Both the position numbers and the translations under genes were made by a program. 64,000 bases of DNA from Clostridia bacterium. Lineage in GTDB: Bacteria > Bacillota > Clostridia > Lachnospirales > Bianqueaceae. Of this stretch, positions 43,520 to 52,435 are shown piece by piece. Location of the stretch: positions 82,127-146,126 of the forward strand of contig CAAFMN010000085.1 in the NCBI GenBank assembly GCA_900764045.1, in the 5' to 3' direction. The notes under the pieces are model-generated. The model searched no databases. It saw nothing but the letters and a program-made list of their open reading frames with translations, and had not been told where the DNA came from. The number at the start of each line of letters is the position of its first letter. The first letter of the stretch is position 1.

Positions 43520-45930
43520 CAAACTTTAACCTTAACGGTCATCTTACTATCATCCTTTGCGGGTCTTACCAGCAAATAGATCAGGCCAGCCAGCAGAACC
43601 AGCGCAACGATCGTACCAATAATATTGATGTTGCCGGTTACCGCAGAACCCAGCTGATAGATGATAAGAGAAATTACATAAGCAAATCCGCACTGATATC
43701 CGATAGCAAACCACAGCCACTTTCTGTTGTTCATCTCACGCTTGATCGCGCCGATAGCCGCGAAGCAGGGAGCGCACAGCAGGTTGAATACCAGGAAGGA
43801 ATATGCTGACAGCGGAGTAAATACTTCACGCATATTCGCCCAGATCTGCCAACCATTTTCAGCAACCTCATCAAAGCCGCCGAACAGAACACCAAAGGTA
43901 CCAACAACATTCTCCTTAGCAATCAAACCGGTAACGGTTGCAACCGCTTCCTGCCAATGACCCCATCCCAGAGGAGCAAAGATCCAGGCAATTGCGTTAC
44001 CAATGATCGCCAGAACACTGTCGTTCATGTCTACCATACCAAAGGCGCCATCTTCCGCCCATCCGAAGCTGGACAGGAACCATACCAGAATCGTAGCCAG
44101 CAGGATAACGGTACCAGCCTTCTTAATGAAGGACCAGCCACGCTCCCACATGGAACGCAGGACGTTACCAACCGTCGGCCAGTGATATGCCGGCAGCTCC
44201 ATAACAAACGGAGCCGGATCTCCAGCAAACATCTTTGTCTTCTTCAAGATGATACCGGAAATAATAATGGAAGCAACACCTACAAAGTACGCACTCGGAG
44301 CAACCCACCATGCGTTGCCAAACAAAGCGCCTGCAATCAGAGCGATAATCGGCAGCTTTGCGCCGCAAGGAATAAAGGTTGTAGTCATGATAGTCATCTT
44401 ACGGTCACGGTCATTCTCGATGGTACGAGAAGCCATAATACCCGGAACACCACAACCAGTACCAATCAGCATAGGAATGAAGGACTTACCGGACAGTCCG
44501 AACTTACGGAAGATACGGTCCATAACGAACGCGATACGAGCCATATAACCGCAGCTCTCAAGGAAAGCCAGGAACAGGAACAGGACGAGCATCTGAGGAA
44601 CAAAGCCCAGAACCGCGCCGACACCAGCAACGATACCATCCAGGATCAGTCCGCTCAGCCAGTCTGCACAATCAACCGCATCCAGCGCGTCACCGATCAG
44701 AGCCGGAATACCAGGTACCCAGATTCCGAAATCTGCCGGATCCGGTTCCTCAATCTCTGCGGCTTCCTGATAAGCAGCAAAGTCAACCGGGAACTCTTCT
44801 TCAACATTACCGTCATCGTCATAGATAACAGCCGTTGCTGTCAGATCTGTTGCTGTTGCAGGATCTACCCCCGCATCCTCAGCGGCAGCCTCAAACGCTT
44901 CTACAGTCGCGCCGGGAACTACATATTCGTCGGCAGCATCCTCATAATCAGAGGTACCAATTCCAAACAGGTGCCAGCCATCGCCGAACACACCGTCATT
45001 GACCCAATCTGTTGCATAGGTACCGACCGTACCGATGGATACATAATATACAATGATCATTACAACCGCAAAGATCGGCAGAGCCAGGAAACGGTTTGTT
45101 ACTACACGATCAATCTTATCGGACACGGACAACTGACCGGCATTCTTTTTCTTGTAGCATCCCTTAATGATAGACGTGATATATACATAGCGCTCATTGG
45201 TAATGATACTCTCAGAGTCGTCATCCAACTCCTTCTCAGCAGCCTTTGTAGCGGCCTCCGCGGCGTCCTGAGCTGCCTTGGAGAGATTGAGCTGCTCCAA
45301 GGCCTTCTCATCACGCTCAAATACCTTGATCGCGTACCAACGCTTCTGGTCTTCCGGAACATTCTGCAGCGCGCTGCTCTCAATCGTGGCAATTGCAGCT
45401 TCTACCGGCTTGCTGAAGGAATGCTGCGGTACGGTCTTGGTGTTCTTAACAGCCTTGATCGCCTCTTCCGCTGCTTCCATAACTCCGTCGCCCTTCAACG
45501 CGGAAATCTCTACAACCTTGCATCCTAACTGGCGGGACAGCTCCCCAACATTGATCTTATCGCCATTCTTACGAACAACATCCATCATGTTGACAGCGAT
45601 TACAACCGGAATTCCCAGTTCGGTCAGCTGTGTGGTCAAATACAGGTTACGCTCCAGGTTGGTACCATCAATGATATTCAGGATGGCATCCGGATGATCC
45701 TGGATCAGATAATTTCTTGCTACAACTTCCTCCAAAGTATAAGGAGACAAAGAATAGATACCCGGAAGGTCTGTGATGACAACATCGTCATGCTTTTTCA
45801 GCTTTCCTTCCTTTTTCTCAACTGTTACCCCGGGCCAGTTACCAACAAATTGGTTTGATCCGGTCAGCGCATTAAATAATGTTGTTTTACCGCTGTTCGG
45901 GTTTCCCGCAAGCGCGATCTTAATGCTCAT
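43519..45930 (-). CDS. feoB: Ferrous iron transporter FeoB
   Basis: The 803-residue protein has the N-terminal G domain (GNPNSGKTTLFNALTG at 9-24, DLPGIYSL, NMMD), a helical GDI-like domain, and the membrane part with two Gate domains (GVPGIMASRTIEN, PCGAKLPIIALIAG). Between the first membrane helix and the first gate, about residues 305-405, is an acidic, Ala-rich extracytoplasmic insertion (for example DYEDAADEYV, AAEDAGVDPATATD, EIEEPDPADFG) not found in E. coli FeoB. It imports Fe(II). It follows two feoA genes and is followed by the coupled regulator. Confidence 0.96.
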   Translation of the reverse strand: MSIKIALAGNPNSGKTTLFNALTGSNQFVGNWPGVTVEKKEGKLKKHDDVVITDLPGIYSLSPYTLEEVVARNYLIQDHPDAILNIIDGTNLERNLYLTTQLTELGIPVVIAVNMMDVVRKNGDKINVGELSRQLGCKVVEISALKGDGVMEAAEEAIKAVKNTKTVPQHSFSKPVEAAIATIESSALQNVPEDQKRWYAIKVFERDEKALEQLNLSKAAQDAAEAATKAAEKELDDDSESIITNERYVYITSIIKGCYKKKNAGQLSVSDKIDRVVTNRFLALPIFAVVMIIVYYVSIGTVGTYATDWVNDGVFGDGWHLFGIGTSDYEDAADEYVVPGATVEAFEAAAEDAGVDPATATDLTATAVIYDDDGNVEEEFPVDFAAYQEAAEIEEPDPADFGIWVPGIPALIGDALDAVDCADWLSGLILDGIVAGVGAVLGFVPQMLVLFLFLAFLESCGYMARIAFVMDRIFRKFGLSGKSFIPMLIGTGCGVPGIMASRTIENDRDRKMTIMTTTFIPCGAKLPIIALIAGALFGNAWWVAPSAYFVGVASIIISGIILKKTKMFAGDPAPFVMELPAYHWPTVGNVLRSMWERGWSFIKKAGTVILLATILVWFLSSFGWAEDGAFGMVDMNDSVLAIIGNAIAWIFAPLGWGHWQEAVATVTGLIAKENVVGTFGVLFGGFDEVAENGWQIWANMREVFTPLSAYSFLVFNLLCAPCFAAIGAIKREMNNRKWLWFAIGYQCGFAYVISLIIYQLGSAVTGNINIIGTIVALVLLAGLIYLLVRPAKDDSKMTVKVKV

Positions 45931-45980
45931 TTTCCATTTCCTTTCCTGCTAGAATTCTTTGAGCTTGATATGTTCCAATC

Positions 45981-46202
45981 TTACTGTACTTCGATCATGT
46001 CCGCATCCGCTTTTCTCAGCGAAAGCTCATATCCGCGTACAGTCACTTCGATGGGGTCGCCCAGCGGTGCTACCTTACGAACATAGATATCGACACCCTT
46101 GGTGATGCCCATGTCCATGATCCGGCGCTTAACCGCTCCTTCTCCATGAAGCTTAACAACCTTGACGGTCTCGCCAATGCTGGCCTGCTTCAATGTTTTC
46201 AT
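45981..46202 (-). CDS. feoA: FeoA-domain protein, second copy
   Basis: A 73-residue SH3-like FeoA protein (VKLHGEGAVKRRIMDMGITKGVDIYVRKVAPLGDPIEVTVRGYELSLRKADADMIEV). FeoA binds FeoB and affects its transport. It begins after GGAGGC and ends 50 bases before feoB. Confidence 0.93.
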   Translation of the reverse strand: MKTLKQASIGETVKVVKLHGEGAVKRRIMDMGITKGVDIYVRKVAPLGDPIEVTVRGYELSLRKADADMIEVQ

Positions 46203-46239
46203 AGCATTGCCTCCTTACTTTATCTATGTAAAACATGGA

Positions 46240-46452
46240 TCACACCATGATTTTACCGGCCATCTCACGGCTAATCGCGACTCTGGACTCCTTGACATTT
46301 ACAATCAGATTTCCGCCAATCGTAGAGATTATAGTAACCTTGCCTCCGACCACAAATCCCAGATTCTCCAGGTGTGTCCGCACTTCAGGGTTACCACCGA
46401 TCTTTCGGATTACATTTTCTGAGCCAACCTCGGCTAATAATAACGGCATCAT
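46240..46452 (-). CDS. feoA: FeoA-domain protein, first copy
   Basis: A 70-residue FeoA-like protein (MMPLLLAEVGSENVIRKIGGNPEVRTHLENLGFVVGG, GGNLIVNVKESRVAISREMA). It is distinct from the second FeoA (different loop and charge). The ATG at 46452 is six bases from AGGGGAG and is preferred to the ATG at 46458 that abuts it. It is the first gene of the feo operon. Confidence 0.88.
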   Translation of the reverse strand: MMPLLLAEVGSENVIRKIGGNPEVRTHLENLGFVVGGKVTIISTIGGNLIVNVKESRVAISREMAGKIMV

Positions 46453-46525
46453 TCTCATCTCCCCTAAGTAAGTACCAACTAACTTGTCAGCTTAAATCAA
46501 GGTTAGATTTCTCTAACCTCTGTAT

Positions 46526-46554
46526 ATATTAGCACTAACTAACTCTTGTGTCAA
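46526..46554 (-). promoter_or_regulatory. feo operon promoter with operator in the spacer
   Basis: On the minus strand TTGACA (46549-46554), 17 bases, TAATAT (46526-46531): near consensus. The spacer and -10 contain TTAGTTAGTGCTAA, an imperfect dyad of the same type as the 46918-46933 palindrome. Further downstream a dyad AGGTTAGA-tttc-TCTAACCT (46499-46519 region) and AAGTTAGTTGGTACTTACTT follow before the start codon. Confidence 0.8.
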
Positions 46555-46573
46555 GAGTCAAATTTAAAAAAAA

Positions 46574-46885
46574 TTAAAGATTTGCCACGACGCTTTCCAG
46601 TGTATTTTCCTCTACTTGTGTCCAAAATTGCTGGAGCGCGCAGGCACTGCTGCTATGAATTCTGGCGATCGGAATCTTGTTTCTTTTGGCTTCCTGAGAG
46701 GCGCTGATCACCATCTTATGAGACACCGTATTGGTCAAAAGGATCAAGAGATCCGGGCATCCCATCTTACGCTTCAGGGTTCCGTTTTCCTTGGTAAAAA
46801 CTTTTGCTTTATGGCCATATCGTTTACAGATTGTCTCATATTGACATGCCATGCATTCATTTCCTCCTACGATAACAACACTCAT
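46574..46885 (-). CDS. DUF2325-family protein
   Basis: A 103-residue protein of the DUF2325 family: MSVVIVGGNECM, QYETICKRYGHKAKVF, GCPDLLILLTNTVSHKMV and RIHSSSACAL. The family has conserved Asn/Glu and Ser residues and is often found near metal or redox genes; function unknown. Cys12, Cys15 and Cys21 could bind a metal (CMACQYETIC). ATG at 46885 has GGAGG upstream. The promoter is covered by a 36-base palindrome shared in its core with the feo promoter. Confidence 0.85.
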   Translation of the reverse strand: MSVVIVGGNECMACQYETICKRYGHKAKVFTKENGTLKRKMGCPDLLILLTNTVSHKMVISASQEAKRNKIPIARIHSSSACALQQFWTQVEENTLESVVANL

Positions 46886-46907
46886 GTATATTCCCTCCAT
46901 CTTTCTA

Positions 46908-46943
46908 TATTCTATAGTTAGTTATAACTAACCATAGAATATC
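46908..46943. promoter_or_regulatory. 36-bp near-perfect palindrome, metalloregulator operator
   Basis: The core GTTAGTTATAACTAAC (46918-46933) is a perfect palindrome; outer arms ATATTCTAT (46908-46916) and ATAGAATAT (46935-46943) extend it with one mismatch. The right arm contains the -10 element of the DUF2325 promoter. Confidence 0.8.
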
Positions 46944-46965
46944 ATAGTTTATTTCTCTTGTCAAC
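46937..46965 (-). promoter_or_regulatory. Promoter of the DUF2325 gene
   Basis: On the minus strand TTGACA (46960-46965), 17 bases, TATTCT (46937-46942). The operator palindrome starts inside the -10 and extends over the transcription start. Confidence 0.75.
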
Positions 46966-46974
46966 CTCTTTTTA

Positions 46975-47001
46975 CAAAAACGGCCGCAAATCAGCGGCCG
47001 T
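46975..47001 (-). terminator. Hairpin upstream of the DUF2325 promoter
   Basis: ACGGCCGC (46980-46987) and GCGGCCGT (46994-47001) form a stem; TTTTTG follows on the minus strand. It would stop minus-strand transcription just before the DUF2325 promoter. Confidence 0.6.
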
Positions 47002-47046
47002 CGAATCCAGTGCGTCTCCTGTTTAATTCATCATAAGAATCTTTTA

Positions 47047-47075
47047 TTGACTTCCTATCTAAAAAAATGTACAAT
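47047..47075 (+). promoter_or_regulatory. Promoter of the TetR gene
   Basis: TTGACT (47047-47052), 17 bases, TACAAT (47070-47075). Confidence 0.7.
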
Positions 47076-47124
47076 AATAAATATTTAAGTTTCCAGCCTA
47101 TATTTCAAGAGGAAAGGATAGAAT

Positions 47125-47697
47125 ATGCCCAGAAACTTTATGTTTACCAAGGAGGAGATCGTACAAGCCGCATTGGATTTGACCCGTGAACGCGGTGCCT
47201 CCGCTGTTACCGCACGGGCCCTCGGCCAAAAACTCGGATCCTCTTCCCGGCCCATATTCAGCTATTTCAGCAATATGTCGGAAGTACAGGCTGCCCTCCT
47301 ACAGGCAGCCCAACAGCTGTATCAGCGTTACCTCGCTGAGGATATGGCCGCCGGAAAATATCCTCCGTATAAAGCCAGCGGTATGGCCTATATTCGCTTT
47401 GCAAAGGAAGAAAAGGAACTGTTCCGTTTACTCTTTATGAGAGATCGCACCCAGGAAACAAAAGAACAGACTGCCGAAGAACTTCCTCCTCTTATCGCTA
47501 TTTTGCAAAAACAATTGCATATCAGTGAATCAGAGGCAATGCTCTTTCACCTGGAGATGTGGGTATATGTACATGGAATCGCCACAATGATTGTAACGGG
47601 GTATCTGAATTGGGAAGATGATTTTATCAGCCAGGCTCTGACTGATGTCTACACCGGATTAAAACATCGTTTTTCTAGTTCTTCAAGGGAAACATAA
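47125..47697 (+). CDS. TetR-family transcriptional regulator
   Basis: The 190-residue protein has an N-terminal TetR HTH (FTKEEIVQAALDLTRERGASAVTARALGQKLGSSSRPIFSYFSNM) and a C-terminal ligand domain with the TetR_C_33-like pattern (LFHLEMWVYVHGIATMI). No drug pump is adjacent. It is convergent with the six-hairpin-type gene through a strong shared terminator, so its target is not obvious. Confidence 0.9.
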   Translation: MPRNFMFTKEEIVQAALDLTRERGASAVTARALGQKLGSSSRPIFSYFSNMSEVQAALLQAAQQLYQRYLAEDMAAGKYPPYKASGMAYIRFAKEEKELFRLLFMRDRTQETKEQTAEELPPLIAILQKQLHISESEAMLFHLEMWVYVHGIATMIVTGYLNWEDDFISQALTDVYTGLKHRFSSSSRET

Positions 47698-47703
47698 TGA
47701 AGC

Positions 47704-47750
47704 GCAAAAGGTCCTACTGTCTGTGAGTTTCAGGCAGTAGGACCTTTTGC
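47704..47750. terminator. Bidirectional terminator
   Basis: GCAAAAGGTCCTACTG (47704-47719) pairs perfectly with CAGTAGGACCTTTTGC (47735-47750). It separates tetR from the gene ending at 47767. Confidence 0.85.
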
Positions 47751-47766
47751 TTTGCCCTGATATGAA

Positions 47767-49695
47767 TCAGGCTCTCCTCATATATTCCAAAATCGCCTCC
47801 AGCGCATTAGCCGCGGCCCACAGATTATAGGAAAACCATACGGAAGCAGGTGTACCATCTCCGTAGAACTCCACCAGCGTGGCATCCGAAGGACAGAATC
47901 TTTCAGTAAGGCCTCCATAAGTATCAAAGCCCATAGTATCAGGGTAGAGCTCCAGGGACTGCATCAGCCAGTGAATACTGTCCATGGCCCTTTCATAATG
48001 ATATGGATTTCCTGTAACTTCCGATAAATAAATCAAGTCCGGATCCACCAGCACGCCCATGGGATGAATGTGCATATTGGAAACCGAGGTCACAGAACCG
48101 CCGCAGGAATTCCAGTCACTATTGCTCAAAGGCGGACAGATGGGTCTCGCCTTAAAAGCATACCGCCAAGTGTATTCATAATGGGCTGACCACTCTAAAT
48201 AGGTTAAAAATTCAGTCTCTCCCGTCAATTCATAGACCAGCCGGGCACCCTTTAAAAATCCCAAATTGCCTTCCTGATCTACCGCCTTCAGCGTATCCAA
48301 AGGTGTACCATAGCAGTTTACCGACTTAACAAAGCCCGCATAGTAGCGCAGCGCCGACTTAGCGCTTTCCAGATACATATCATCCTTTTCAAACTTATAT
48401 AAGAGAGCGCAGCTTGGAATAAACCATGCTCCGCCAAAGGAATCAAAATCCAATACTTTTTTCTCCTTACCGCTGAAGGCATAGCCAAAAGCTCCGTCCT
48501 CCCGCTGCAGAGAAATGACCGTACCGATGACCTTTTTACAGGTCTCCAACCATTTTTCAGGATATTCCTCACCAATACTTTTCAAATAGTCAATGGTTTT
48601 CAGGATGCCATAAACACAGCTTCCGTTGGTATATGCACAGTGGCTCTCCCAAGATTGCTCCGTCCCCACCCATACCTTCAGAAAGTCCTTGCCGTCTACA
48701 GGTTTCGTCTGTTCATAAATCAGTCCCGACTTTTCATTATATCTTGCAACAAAAGAGTCAATCATTGCCTCTCCGCCGCGTCCTGTAAAAGGCTCCTTTA
48801 GCATATGTCTGGCCAAGACCAATGGATAAGCAAGTACCGCTCCGCCCGTCCAGCCGATTTCTGTTACGGTCCTACGCACCCGCATAATGGGATCCTGCGG
48901 CAGCTTACAGTGTAAATTCGTATATTCCCCCAGCTCATCCTTCCAAGATATCTGCTGCGTATAGCGAAACAATGCTCTTGCCGCCTCTTCAAAGCTTTTC
49001 TTATAGGTAGGACGCTCTGCCAAGGACGCATACTCTCTTTCAATCATGGCATAAATATCACTATGTTCGCCCTTCGGACTATAATAAATCCTTCCCTCGC
49101 ATGTGGCATGGTGTACTCCCTCCTCCACACTTGGCTTGGGATTTCGTTTCGTCACAGCGGTTACAGGAAGATTTACGCTGCCAAGAGTAATGCCGACACT
49201 GCCCGGCAGGGATACAGACAAGCCGTTATGTATATAGATCCCATTCTCTTCAGAATAGGGATTGACGGTAATTCCCAGCGCCCCCTCTGGCCCAGACATA
49301 AAGGCAATGGGCGTAGCTGCCCTATCCGCCCGGAAGAACCAGTACGGAGAGCAATATTCCTTTTCAGGATGCTCATAGGTCAGCATGGGAAACTCTCCCG
49401 GCCGTCCTACTTTGCAGTTATTATCACCATAGATGCAGCAGGGGATGATGTGAAAAGTACCATTATCCCTCACCGCTTCCATATCCGCCAGTTCCAGTGA
49501 TATAACTGTCTCGTCTTCTGAATCCACGCACAACCGGTAATGGGCAATCTCCTCATCCGTCTGCAAGCTCAGTTTTCCTGTCACATCTTTTGATTGAAAG
49601 CTGCCGTCTTCCTGCAACTCGATTTTCTCCCACTGCTTCTGTCTCCATCTGAAAAGCAGCACCTTATATTCTTTCTTACCAAAGTGAATCCTCAT
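47767..49695 (-). CDS. Large protein of six-hairpin glycosidase type
   Basis: The 642-residue protein has no signal peptide. The first ~210 residues look beta-rich (substrate-binding sandwich-like), the rest is helical with repeated W/Y/G motifs (ALFRYTQQISW, VGTEQSWESHCAYTNGSCVYGILKTIDYLK, SLQREDGAFGYAFSG, DSFGGAWFIPSCALLYKFEKDD, SDWNSCGGSVTSVSNMH) typical of alpha/alpha-six-barrel carbohydrate-active enzymes. No catalytic residues can be assigned and the family is not recognised. ATG at 49695 is seven bases after AAGGAG. It begins 35 bases after sufU, so it may be read from the suf promoter. Confidence 0.6.
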   Translation of the reverse strand: MRIHFGKKEYKVLLFRWRQKQWEKIELQEDGSFQSKDVTGKLSLQTDEEIAHYRLCVDSEDETVISLELADMEAVRDNGTFHIIPCCIYGDNNCKVGRPGEFPMLTYEHPEKEYCSPYWFFRADRAATPIAFMSGPEGALGITVNPYSEENGIYIHNGLSVSLPGSVGITLGSVNLPVTAVTKRNPKPSVEEGVHHATCEGRIYYSPKGEHSDIYAMIEREYASLAERPTYKKSFEEAARALFRYTQQISWKDELGEYTNLHCKLPQDPIMRVRRTVTEIGWTGGAVLAYPLVLARHMLKEPFTGRGGEAMIDSFVARYNEKSGLIYEQTKPVDGKDFLKVWVGTEQSWESHCAYTNGSCVYGILKTIDYLKSIGEEYPEKWLETCKKVIGTVISLQREDGAFGYAFSGKEKKVLDFDSFGGAWFIPSCALLYKFEKDDMYLESAKSALRYYAGFVKSVNCYGTPLDTLKAVDQEGNLGFLKGARLVYELTGETEFLTYLEWSAHYEYTWRYAFKARPICPPLSNSDWNSCGGSVTSVSNMHIHPMGVLVDPDLIYLSEVTGNPYHYERAMDSIHWLMQSLELYPDTMGFDTYGGLTERFCPSDATLVEFYGDGTPASVWFSYNLWAAANALEAILEYMRRA

Positions 49696-49730
49696 ACCTA
49701 TTCTCCTTTTAATCCATCCATCCAAATCAC

Positions 49731-50162
49731 TCAGCTTTCTTTTTCCCCGAGCATCTCCTGTAGAGTTCTCCATCCCAGGACAGCACATTTGGTTCGAGAG
49801 GGCATATGCGCAATATCCCGCAGAGCCGACGCCTCTTCCAGGCTGTCGATCTCCTCTTCCGATGCTTCCCCTCGGATCATCCGGAAGAAAAGTTTTCCGA
49901 GACGCAATGCCTCCTCCTCGCTTTTTCCGATAATCATTCCCAGCATAATATCCGCTGACGCCTGAGAAATAACGCATCCGTCCCCAACAAAGGCTCCGTC
50001 CGTGATAACTCCATTCTCTACCTTCAGCTTCAGCGTAATCTCATCTCCGCAGCTGGGATTAACGCCTTCCAGTACCAGATTAGCATCCGGCAGGTCCCTC
50101 TTGTGCTCCGGCCGGATATTGTGTTCTGTCAGAATTTCATTATAAAAGCTTCTCTCATTCAT
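49731..50162 (-). CDS. sufU: Fe-S scaffold/sulfur acceptor SufU
   Basis: The 143-residue protein has the SufU ligands Cys38 and Asp40 (PSCGD), Cys63 (GDGCVISQASA) and Cys126 (TKCAVLGW), with the SufU-specific insertion between the last two. It takes persulfide sulfur from SufS by zinc-ligand swapping. It overlaps sufS by eight bases and is last in the sufCBDSU order. Confidence 0.95.
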   Translation of the reverse strand: MNERSFYNEILTEHNIRPEHKRDLPDANLVLEGVNPSCGDEITLKLKVENGVITDGAFVGDGCVISQASADIMLGMIIGKSEEEALRLGKLFFRMIRGEASEEEIDSLEEASALRDIAHMPSRTKCAVLGWRTLQEMLGEKES

Positions 50163-51381
50163 AGCCCATTTTTCTCCTAACTCCGGCGACGCTTTCTACA
50201 AAACGATCTGCCTCTTCCTCGGTATTGTAGAACTGAAAACTGGCTCTTGCCGCCGAACGAACGCCAAGCCACTCCAAAAGCGGCTGTGCACAGTGATGTC
50301 CAGCGCGAATATCGATTCCATCCGCCTCCAGTACCGCACTGATATCATGCGGGTGTACCTGATCGATCGTAAAGGTAAGAATCCCCACATGATGCTCCGG
50401 ATCCTGTGATCCTAAGACATGCACATGCGGAAGGGCCTGCAGCCCCTCCATAGCGCGGCGAGTCAGCGCTTTCTCTCTCTCTTCTATCTTGGAAAAGCCT
50501 TTTTGCTCTATATAACGAATCGCTGCCGCAAGCCCCACTGCTCCTGCGGCATTCACGGTTCCCGCCTCAAATTTATGCGGGAGCTCGGCATAAACCGCTG
50601 ACTGTCGGCTCACAGAGTCAATCATCTCACCACCGGTCAAAAACGGCGGCATCTCCTCCAGCAGTTCTTTGCGTCCATATAAAACGCCGATTCCCATGGG
50701 CCCCATGAGCTTGTGACCGGAAAAAGCCAGAAAATCAACATCCAGCTTTTTTACATCCAGCTCCATATGCGGTGCGCTCTGCGCCGCGTCTAATACCACG
50801 ACGGCGCCCACCTCATGAGCTCTTGCCGTTATTTTCTCAACGGGATTAACACATCCCAGCACATTAGACACATGCGCAACCGCCACGATCTTGGTGCCTG
50901 CATGGATTCTCTCCTCTATCATCTCGTCGCGAATCGTTCCATCCGGTTCACAATCCAGAAAAACAAGCTTAGCGCCTGTCTGCCTCGCGACCATCTGCCA
51001 TGGCAGCAGATTGCTGTGATGCTCCATAATGGTCACAGCAATCTCCTCTCCCGGCTTCAGGTGCTGCAAGCCATAGCTATAAGCCACGAGATTCAGACTC
51101 TCTGTCGTATTTCTCGTAAAGATGATCTCTTCACTATGCTCCGCATGGATAAAATTCTGGACAGTACGACGGGATTCTTCGTAGAGCTCTGTCGCTTCCA
51201 TACTTAACGGATAAAATCCCCGCAGCGGATTGGCATTATGCGCTTCATAAAAATCCCGCATCGCTTCCAGCACACAGGAGGGACGCTGTGCCGTCGCCGC
51301 ATTGTCCAAATACGCTGTCGGATTTTGCATCAACAACGGAAAATCTTTCCGTATTTCAGATACGTTCAGCTTCTGCTCCAT
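50155..51381 (-). CDS. sufS: Cysteine desulfurase SufS
   Basis: The 408-residue PLP enzyme has the group II pattern: FTRNTTESLNLVAYS, MEHHSNLLPWQ, VLDAAQSAPH, the PLP lysine in FSGHKLMGP and the catalytic Cys in RAGHHCAQPLL. It overlaps sufD by 26 bases and sufU by 8. Confidence 0.96.
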   Translation of the reverse strand: MEQKLNVSEIRKDFPLLMQNPTAYLDNAATAQRPSCVLEAMRDFYEAHNANPLRGFYPLSMEATELYEESRRTVQNFIHAEHSEEIIFTRNTTESLNLVAYSYGLQHLKPGEEIAVTIMEHHSNLLPWQMVARQTGAKLVFLDCEPDGTIRDEMIEERIHAGTKIVAVAHVSNVLGCVNPVEKITARAHEVGAVVVLDAAQSAPHMELDVKKLDVDFLAFSGHKLMGPMGIGVLYGRKELLEEMPPFLTGGEMIDSVSRQSAVYAELPHKFEAGTVNAAGAVGLAAAIRYIEQKGFSKIEEREKALTRRAMEGLQALPHVHVLGSQDPEHHVGILTFTIDQVHPHDISAVLEADGIDIRAGHHCAQPLLEWLGVRSAARASFQFYNTEEEADRFVESVAGVRRKMGYE

Positions 51382-52435
51382 CTTCCAGCACCTCCTCTAT
51401 CTCCTGTCTTGCTTTTTCCTCTAATTTTTCATTACCGAATTCCGCACATAACCTCTCCAGCTTTCCGCGAGTCAGAATCCGTTCCGCTGTCAGACGATCG
51501 ATTCCCCTTCCCGCGAAATAAAAGAGTGTATCTTCATCCAATTCTCCGATACTGGCACCGTGGTTTCCCTGTACATCTTCTTCAGCGCACAAAATCAGCG
51601 GAACTGTCTTGTTGACAATATCATCTCCCAGAAGCAGTACATTCTCTTCTTCATTTCCGACCGACTTACTGGCTCCGCACTTAAAATCAATCGTACCCCG
51701 AAAGACCTTATACGCCTGATCCTTCAGCGTACCGTCGGCCAGAATCGTACTCTCCGTCTCTGTTCCTACATGATTCGCCACGATATTCACATCCAAGCGC
51801 TGTGTGTGTTGTTCCAGATATCCGGTTCGAAAAGAGAACTTGCTGCCGCTTCCTTCCAGTTCAATTCTGCATCCGGAGAACAGATCGCCTCTACCCAGAT
51901 ACAGGTGCAGAATCTCTACCGACGCGCCTTCATCACAGCTTCCTCCGATATCATTGATGAGGATTCCCTCTTCTCCCGGTGAAAGGACCTGTACTAAGCG
52001 GATCGACGCATTTTTTCCGGCCCGAAGTACGAGACGCAGTGCCAGATTTTGTTTCTGCTCGCCATGGAATCCGCCCCATACCGTAAGCTTGCTGTTCTCT
52101 GCCGCTTCCAGATACAACAGCGCCCTTGTATTTTGAGCACCCGTCTCTGCATTTTCAATCTCCGCGCAAACTTCTTCTCCCTCGGCTGCCGCGGCCTTCC
52201 ATACCTGCGCGCCCTCAAAGACATCATCCAATCCCTCACCGCAGCCGGTCTTTTCCTGTACGCCGATGGAAGTTCTGCTCCATGCCTCGTCCGCGGACAG
52301 CTCCTGCTCCTGTATTGTATCTATATCCCACTTCAGCGAAGCATCATTCACTTTTAAGTGATTCCAGGTCTTGGCCGGAAGCGGATTTACATGGGTCCAT
52401 TGCTCTGTATTCATTGTATCATTGTTCCTTTCCAT
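51356..52435 (-). CDS. sufD: Fe-S assembly protein SufD
   Basis: The 359-residue protein matches SufD (VFRGTIDFKCGASKSVGNEEENVLLLGDDIVNKTVPLILCAEEDVQGNHGASIGELDEDTLFYFAGRGID region, with the conserved His in NHGAS). It pairs with SufB in the SufBC2D scaffold. Its ATG shares a base with the sufB TGA. Confidence 0.95.
   Translation of the reverse strand: MERNNDTMNTEQWTHVNPLPAKTWNHLKVNDASLKWDIDTIQEQELSADEAWSRTSIGVQEKTGCGEGLDDVFEGAQVWKAAAAEGEEVCAEIENAETGAQNTRALLYLEAAENSKLTVWGGFHGEQKQNLALRLVLRAGKNASIRLVQVLSPGEEGILINDIGGSCDEGASVEILHLYLGRGDLFSGCRIELEGSGSKFSFRTGYLEQHTQRLDVNIVANHVGTETESTILADGTLKDQAYKVFRGTIDFKCGASKSVGNEEENVLLLGDDIVNKTVPLILCAEEDVQGNHGASIGELDEDTLFYFAGRGIDRLTAERILTRGKLERLCAEFGNEKLEEKARQEIEEVLEDGAEAERI

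Noticed and set aside
43957..45528. 523-codon open frame antisense to feoB
   Set aside because: Low-complexity product rich in Asn, Arg and Ser produced by the codon bias of feoB on the other strand; no start signals.
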